DNA of 9,351 nucleotides from JAVZLQ01 sp049700035. GTDB taxonomy: Archaea > Thermoproteota > Bathyarchaeia > Bathyarchaeales > Bathycorpusculaceae. The stretch is from the NCBI GenBank assembly GCA_049700035.1, contig JBNAWC010000047.1, positions 1 through 9,351 on the forward strand, read 5' to 3'. Shown here one piece after another: positions 5,616 through 9,351 of the stretch. Under the pieces are notes generated by a model, which saw only the letters and a list, made by a program, of their open reading frames with translations, had not been told where the DNA came from and did no database searches. Each line of letters starts with the position of its first letter. Within the stretch, counting starts at the first letter, position 1. A program made the position numbers and the translations under genes.

Positions 5616-7520
5616 TCATCCTAATTTTTCTTTAAGCTTTTCCCTTAATATCCTGCTTAGTTGTGCCGCGTCAGCTTTGCCCCTTAAGTTTTGCATTAGT
5701 ATTCCCATTAGGGCGCCGAAGCTTTCTTGTCCCTTTTCGCGTATGAGTTTTTCATTTTCCGTTAGTGCTTTTTCGACAAGCACTGTTAATTCGGCTTCTG
5801 AGAGCGTCTTGAAGCCAAGCGCGTTTATGGCTTCTTCTACGGTTTTTTCTTCGTTTTTTGAAAGCCAAACATAGATTTCGCTTATTGCTTCTTTTGCCAG
5901 TTTTCCAGCGCCAACATGCCTAAAAATTTCTCTTATTTTGTTTTCTGTGACCTTTTCTGTTTCGACGCCGTCGCGTTTCAGCGCTTTTATGGTTTCTGTT
6001 AGGAAAACTGCGACTGTTGTTGGCGCAACGCTGCTTTCATTGACTATTGTTTCAAATAGTTCACCGTGTTCCGAATCCATTATTTGCCTTGCAAGTTTCT
6101 GGTTGAGCCTATACTGCTTCATTAAGCGCTCAAATTTCTGTTCTGGAAGTTCTGGTAATGCAGCGCGAATTTTTTCCAGTATTTCACTTGTTATTTGTGT
6201 TGGCGGTATGTCTGTTTCTGGATACATTCTCGCCGCGCCTGGTCTTGGGCGCATGTAGCGTGTTGTTCCATCTGGGTTTGCAGCTCTTGTTTCTTCCGGC
6301 ACGCCTTTTATGGCTTCTTTTGCTCTTTCCACGACTGCCTTTAGGGCGTCTTTGGCGTTTTCTGGCGCGTCTGCTACGAAGACTATGGCGTCTTCTAGGT
6401 TGGCGTTTACTGTTTGTTTGAGCTTTTCTATTTCTTCGTTTGTTATTCCGTAGGATGGCATTTCGTCTGTGTGGAATATTCCGCCTACTCTTCCCCAGAA
6501 TCGCGCTCTGTCAGCCATTTCCGTTCCCAGTCGGAAGTTTGGTAGCAGCTCGCGTTTTAGGAGTCCGTTAAATTTTGGTAGTTTTACGGCTAGGACTGGC
6601 TGTTTTTTGTCTAGGGCTTTGCGGATTACTTTGCATTTTGTTTTTTCGAAAACTTTTGTTACGTTAAAGAATTCCTCTTTTAGCGTTTCTGGTTTTGCTC
6701 CTCTTTTTTGCAGTTCTTTGCTTATTTCTATTAGGTTTAGTTGGCGTTGCACTTCATATTCTACAACTAGCGGTAGGAGTTCGAGTTCTTGTACGCCTTT
6801 TATTTCTGTTAGCGCGCCATCTTTTATGGAGATGTTTAGGTCTTGTCTTATTGTGCCTAGTCCGCGTTTTACTTTTCCCGTAGCCCTTAGGATTCTTCCT
6901 ATTGCCAGTGCGACTTCTCCTGCCTCTTTCGGCGTGTTTATCACTGGGGCGGTTGCGATTTCTATTAATGGTATGCCCAAACGGTCTATGCGGTAGCGTA
7001 TTATGTTGCCTTCTTCTTCGCCCATTTTTCGGGCTGCGTCTTCTTCTAGGCTTACGTGTTCTATTGGAACTGTTTTTTCGCCTGTGGCTATTTCGCCTTT
7101 TAGGGCTATGACGCATGTGCGTTGGAAACCCGTTGTGTTGGAGCCGTCTATTACTGTTTTGCGCATTACGTGGATTTCGTCTACTGGCTTTGCCTTCAAC
7201 ATAAGCGCCACTGTTAGGGCGGTTTCGACGGCTTCCATGTTAAGCGGGTGCGGTGGCTCTTCGTCCATTTCGACGAGGCATGAGGTTTCGCGGTTTGCTT
7301 CGTAGAGGATTTTTACTCCTTTTTGGAATTCGAAGTAGGCTGCTGGATCTATTTGTCCGAGTTCGCTTTGCGTTGGTCTTAAGCGTCTTATGAAGGTGAT
7401 TTCTGGTTCGCCCTTGAACAGTTCTGTTTTGCATTTGCAGAATAGCTTTGTTTTGGTGTCGAGTTGTTGGTGTATTTCCAAGCCGACTTTTAATCCGACT
7501 TGTTTGTAGTTTGCTTCCAT
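5616..7520 (-). CDS. gatE: Glutamyl-tRNA(Gln) amidotransferase subunit E
   Basis: A 634-residue GatE, the tRNA-binding and kinase/transamidase subunit of the archaeal GatDE complex. It phosphorylates the gamma-carboxylate of Glu mischarged on tRNA(Gln) and amidates it with ammonia delivered from GatD. Domains: the GatB/E catalytic cradle (1-295, beginning VGLKVGLEIHQQLDTKTKLFC, with DGSNTTGFQRT near 125 and RQDLNISI near 225); the AspRS-like GAD insertion that separates GatE from bacterial GatB (about 300-415, including FWGRVGGIFHTDEMPSYGI); the return segment RYMRPRPGAARMYPETDIPP (421-440); and a helical plus YqeY-like tail (450-634), ending in MGILMQNLRGKAD near 605 and LSRILREKL. ATG at 7518-7520 is chosen because it begins the conserved sequence; GGAG at 7533-7536, just after the gatD stop, is its ribosome site, with rather long 12-base spacing. 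It lies 16 bp after gatD in the same operon. Codons end mostly in A/C. Full length with no defect seen. Confidence 0.97.
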   Translation of the reverse strand: MEANYKQVGLKVGLEIHQQLDTKTKLFCKCKTELFKGEPEITFIRRLRPTQSELGQIDPAAYFEFQKGVKILYEANRETSCLVEMDEEPPHPLNMEAVETALTVALMLKAKPVDEIHVMRKTVIDGSNTTGFQRTCVIALKGEIATGEKTVPIEHVSLEEDAARKMGEEEGNIIRYRIDRLGIPLIEIATAPVINTPKEAGEVALAIGRILRATGKVKRGLGTIRQDLNISIKDGALTEIKGVQELELLPLVVEYEVQRQLNLIEISKELQKRGAKPETLKEEFFNVTKVFEKTKCKVIRKALDKKQPVLAVKLPKFNGLLKRELLPNFRLGTEMADRARFWGRVGGIFHTDEMPSYGITNEEIEKLKQTVNANLEDAIVFVADAPENAKDALKAVVERAKEAIKGVPEETRAANPDGTTRYMRPRPGAARMYPETDIPPTQITSEILEKIRAALPELPEQKFERLMKQYRLNQKLARQIMDSEHGELFETIVNESSVAPTTVAVFLTETIKALKRDGVETEKVTENKIREIFRHVGAGKLAKEAISEIYVWLSKNEEKTVEEAINALGFKTLSEAELTVLVEKALTENEKLIREKGQESFGALMGILMQNLRGKADAAQLSRILREKLKEKLG

Positions 7521-7536
7521 GTTGGCGGCACTCTCC

Positions 7537-8874
7537 TTATGGCGCGGTTTCTTCTGGTAGTGTCCGCGGCGAGAATTCGCCAGCAATGTTTGTTTTCAGC
7601 AGCGTTTTTGTTTCTTCTGGGTTTTGTGTTTGCCCGAGAATCCACATGAGTTTTACTAGGGCTGTTTCTGAGAGCATGTCTTCAAGCGGTATTACGCCTA
7701 TTGCTTGTAGGTCGCGTCCAGTATCGTATACGTTCATGTTTACGCGTCCCCAGATGCATTGAGAAGCCATAGCGACTGTTACGCCTTTTTCTATTGCGTT
7801 TTTGATGGCTTCGAAGCAGTATTTGCCCACGTGGCCTAGTCCTGTTCCTTCGAGGATTATGCCTTTATACCCGTTTTCTACGTACCAGTCGATTATGGCT
7901 GGGTTCATGTTTGGATAGAATTTTATTAGCGCTGCTTTTTCGTTGAATTTTGGTTTTAGCGTTAGCCTTCGCGTTTTGTCTCTTGGCGTGTAATCGTTTG
8001 TTAGCATTGTTATTTGTTGGTTTTGTATGCGGGCTATTGGCGTTGTGTTCACTGATTTGAATGTGTCTCTTCTGCTTGTGTGGCACTTGCGCACTTTTGT
8101 TCCGCGGTGTATGGCTATGGCGGTATCAGAAGGTGTTTCGTGCATGGCTATTGTTACTTCTGCGAATGGCGCTTTTGCCGCGGCTGTGGCTGCGCCTATT
8201 AGGTTTGTGGCTGCGTCTGAGCTTGGGCGGTCTGCTGAGCGCTGCGAGCCGACGAGGATTACTGGTATGGGTAGGTTTTGCAGTGCGAAGCTTAGGGCTG
8301 CTGCTGTGTACGCCATTGTGTCTGTTCCATGTGCAATTATTACGCCGTCAACGCCTTCCGTTATTTTTTTGGCTGCTGCTTCGGCTATTTGCGTCCAGTG
8401 TTTTGCTGTTATGTTTTCGCTGAATATGCTGAATAGGATTTCAGCTTCTATTTGGGCTATGTCGGATAGTTCTGGAACTACGCTGTATAAGTCGCTTGCC
8501 GATAAGGCGGGGCGAACAGCGCCAGTGCGGTAGTCGACGCGGCTTGCGATTGTTCCGCCTGTGCTGATTATGGCTATGCGTGGAAGTTCTGGTTTTTGTT
8601 GTGGAAGTGGTTGTGGAACAAAGATTGGTTTTGCGCCTTCGCCAATGCGTTCTATTCGCGTGTTTGGTGTTATGCGGACGCCGATGTTGTAGCCGCTTTT
8701 AAGTTTGATGACGATGTGCTTTTCATCGCCATACTCAGAACGCGGAATAAGGATTCCCTCGTAAACTTCGCCGTCCCTTGTTATGTGCACTAAATCGCCA
8801 ATTTTAGCATTAGCCTTTTTAATGGCTTCTAAAGCTTCACCCCTATAACCAGAAAACGCTTCTCCTCCGCTCAT
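7537..8874 (-). CDS. gatD: Glutamyl-tRNA(Gln) amidotransferase subunit D
   Basis: A 445-residue GatD, the asparaginase-like ammonia-producing subunit of the archaeal amidotransferase. Residues 24-75 form the small N-terminal beta domain of GatD (GDLVHITRDGEVYEG). Residues 98-420 form the L-asparaginase I-type domain. Catalytic residues can be placed by comparison with E. coli asparaginase and Pyrococcus GatD: Thr108 in STGGTIAS, Thr184 and Asp185 in AHGTDTMAYT, and Lys260 in HRGTKVRKC, all present. The ATG at 8872-8874 has GGAG at 8883-8886, eight bases upstream. The stop is followed after 16 bp by gatE, so the two are cotranscribed and made in matched amounts. Presence of GatDE implies that Gln-tRNA is made through Glu-tRNA(Gln), as in nearly all archaea. 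Length is normal. Confidence 0.97.
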   Translation of the reverse strand: MSGGEAFSGYRGEALEAIKKANAKIGDLVHITRDGEVYEGILIPRSEYGDEKHIVIKLKSGYNIGVRITPNTRIERIGEGAKPIFVPQPLPQQKPELPRIAIISTGGTIASRVDYRTGAVRPALSASDLYSVVPELSDIAQIEAEILFSIFSENITAKHWTQIAEAAAKKITEGVDGVIIAHGTDTMAYTAAALSFALQNLPIPVILVGSQRSADRPSSDAATNLIGAATAAAKAPFAEVTIAMHETPSDTAIAIHRGTKVRKCHTSRRDTFKSVNTTPIARIQNQQITMLTNDYTPRDKTRRLTLKPKFNEKAALIKFYPNMNPAIIDWYVENGYKGIILEGTGLGHVGKYCFEAIKNAIEKGVTVAMASQCIWGRVNMNVYDTGRDLQAIGVIPLEDMLSETALVKLMWILGQTQNPEETKTLLKTNIAGEFSPRTLPEETAP

Positions 8875-8882
8875 TTTTAATT

Positions 8883-8936
8883 CTCCAAACTTTAATTGAA
8901 AAGAAAAGCAGTTTTAGACTTAACTTTATCTATAAA
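8883..8936 (-). promoter_or_regulatory. gatDE promoter and ribosome site
   Basis: On the minus strand the TATA-like TTTATAGATA occupies 8927-8936 and predicts a start near 8906, leaving a leader of about 32 bases with GGAG at 8883-8886 before the ATG at 8874. The TATA element overlaps the stop codon of the preceding small gene, so gatDE probably has its own promoter rather than depending on that gene's transcript. Confidence 0.45.
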
Positions 8937-9133
8937 CTAGTGGATTTCCCTTCTAGATATTCTACTGTGCCATCGGTTCTTTCGATTACTAGAGTAACTG
9001 AAGCTGAGATTTTGATTTGAGTACCAACATTTGTATGATAATCATATAGGGTCGGAAGCCATACTTCCCTAACTGGTTGAATGTAAACAACTCTTTCAGC
9101 GAAAAAAGGCATCACAATTTGGATAATGCTCAA
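8930..9133 (-). CDS. Small membrane-anchored protein of unknown family, N-terminus probably frameshifted
   Basis: The open frame gives 67 residues from a TTG at 9133: a hydrophobic start (SIIQIVMPFF) followed by a strand-rich hydrophilic part with VVYIQPVREVWLP and IKISASVTLVIERTDGTVEYLEG. Reading the same frame further 5' up to a stop at 9170-9172 adds LIILGLLL, so the hydrophobic stretch really spans about 18 residues and looks like a signal anchor. No usual start codon serves that longer version, but a one-base shift near 9154 joins it to an in-frame ATG with a very basic leader at 9186 (see the fragment entry). The TTG start has no clear ribosome site. The protein would sit with its C-terminal domain outside or at the membrane. 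It lies just downstream of another membrane gene and is more AT-rich and less biased in third positions than gatDE. Family unrecognised. Confidence 0.55.
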   Translation of the reverse strand: MSIIQIVMPFFAERVVYIQPVREVWLPTLYDYHTNVGTQIKISASVTLVIERTDGTVEYLEGKSTSL

Positions 9134-9150
9134 GAGAAGACCTAAAATTA

Positions 9151-9186
9151 TTAAGGTTTCATTTGTTTCTTAATCTTTTTCTTCAT
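9151..9186 (-). other. Probable original 5' end of the 8930-9133 gene, separated by a -1 frameshift
   Basis: An ATG at 9184-9186 opens MKKKIKKQMKP and then meets TAA at 9151-9153. If one T is added at the CCTT around 9154, the frame continues as LIILGLLLSIIQIVMPFF, directly into the 67-residue protein, giving a textbook basic N-region plus hydrophobic anchor of about 84 residues in all. AAGGG lies about nine bases before this ATG, and the ATG follows the previous gene's stop by 22 bp, as expected in an operon. It could be a real mutation, a sequencing or assembly indel, or, less likely, recoding; no classic slippery heptamer is in the needed frame. Confidence 0.5.
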
Positions 9187-9208
9187 ACCTAAATACCCTT
9201 GCTTAAAA

Positions 9209-9351
9209 CTACCAACAATACTCCTTTTTAAGCTTCTCCATTTCATTTATACTAGCTAAGGCTTTTCTTAGAAAATACACAACTGAAAACCCAAATGCAC
9301 CCATAATCATCAACATTAAACCACTAATAAGCCAACCAACTGATGAGAAAC
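9209..9351 (-). CDS. C-terminal end of a membrane protein gene, cut by the window edge
   Basis: The last 46 codons of a minus-strand gene are visible, ending in TAG at 9209-9211. The reading frame is open to the window edge. The peptide has one clear membrane helix (VGWLISGLMLMIMGAFGFSV) and then a basic/amphipathic tail, RKALASINEMEKLKKEYCW, probably cytoplasmic. There is too little to name a family. It precedes the frameshifted small membrane gene by 22 bp in the same direction, so the two probably form one transcript. The evidence for coding is the continuous frame, the membrane-helix pattern and the operon-like spacing; homology was not recognised. Confidence 0.55.
   Translation of the reverse strand, partial: FSSVGWLISGLMLMIMGAFGFSVVYFLRKALASINEMEKLKKEYCW

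Noticed and set aside
6158..7305. Leucine/phenylalanine- and serine-rich open frames on the plus strand across gatE
   Set aside because: They are antisense shadows created by the A/C-biased third positions of gatE. They lack ribosome sites and have low-complexity composition.
7521..7586. A 22-codon upstream extension of gatE
   Set aside because: It lies mostly inside the end of gatD in another frame. The conserved protein and the ribosome site support ATG at 7520.
8027..8533. A 168-codon plus-strand open frame antisense to gatD
   Set aside because: gatD has all its catalytic residues and a full-length frame here, so the antisense frame is a by-product of codon bias.
9150..9162. Programmed -1 frameshifting in the small membrane gene
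   Set aside because: The bases around AAACCTTAA do not form a slippery heptamer in the required frame, and no clear stimulatory hairpin follows. Deletion or sequence error is simpler.
1..9351. CRISPR arrays, insertion sequences, long direct repeats and attachment sites
   Set aside because: None was seen on reading. The window looks like ordinary chromosome and not a mobile element, although relatedness to neighbouring strains could not be tested.

Overview
The window is archaeal chromosome, moderately AT-rich and densely coded. The clearest evidence is the gatD-gatE pair (right half, minus strand), the archaea-specific Glu-tRNA(Gln) amidotransferase. Frequent TTG starts, Shine-Dalgarno motifs, TATA-like elements at promoter distance and a eukaryote/archaeal-type SFM1-like SPOUT methyltransferase agree with this. 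The style (A/C-ending codons, families of small winged-helix proteins) suggests a member of the TACK/Bathyarchaeia group, but that placement is inference.

Layout. 3-365 (+): small winged-helix protein, possibly cut at its 5' end. 474-2258 (+): M3-family oligoendopeptidase F. 2270-2647 (-): VOC/glyoxalase-fold protein lacking the usual first metal ligand, tail-to-tail with the peptidase. 2745-3338 (+): SFM1-like SPOUT methyltransferase. 3341-4820 (-): three small genes overlapping by 4 bp each, which look like diverged paralogues of one two-part family (short beta-hairpin/helix N-terminal module plus a DNA-binding-like C-terminal domain). The first gene of the window seems to be a fourth member. 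4974-5603 (+): two-TM, coiled-coil, zinc-ribbon protein, divergent from the three-gene operon. 5616-7520 (-) gatE and 7537-8874 (-) gatD form a two-gene operon. 8930-9351 (-): the ends of two small membrane-protein genes, one apparently frameshifted near its N-terminus, the other running off the window.

How they work together. gatD and gatE form one enzyme (GatD makes ammonia from glutamine or asparagine, GatE activates and amidates Glu-tRNA(Gln)), implying that the organism makes Gln-tRNA indirectly. The three overlapping small genes are translationally coupled and probably act together; a regulatory role is suggested by their C-terminal domains, and the divergent membrane zinc-ribbon gene is a candidate target or partner. 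Peptidase, VOC protein and methyltransferase are single genes with no visible shared pathway.

The most noteworthy signals are the paralogous small-protein operon, the apparent frameshift at about 9154, and a flip in third-codon-position strand composition near 5220 that falls inside one intact gene and ignores coding direction. No rRNA, tRNA, CRISPR array, insertion sequence or long repeat was seen. The longest gene-free stretch is about 150 bp.
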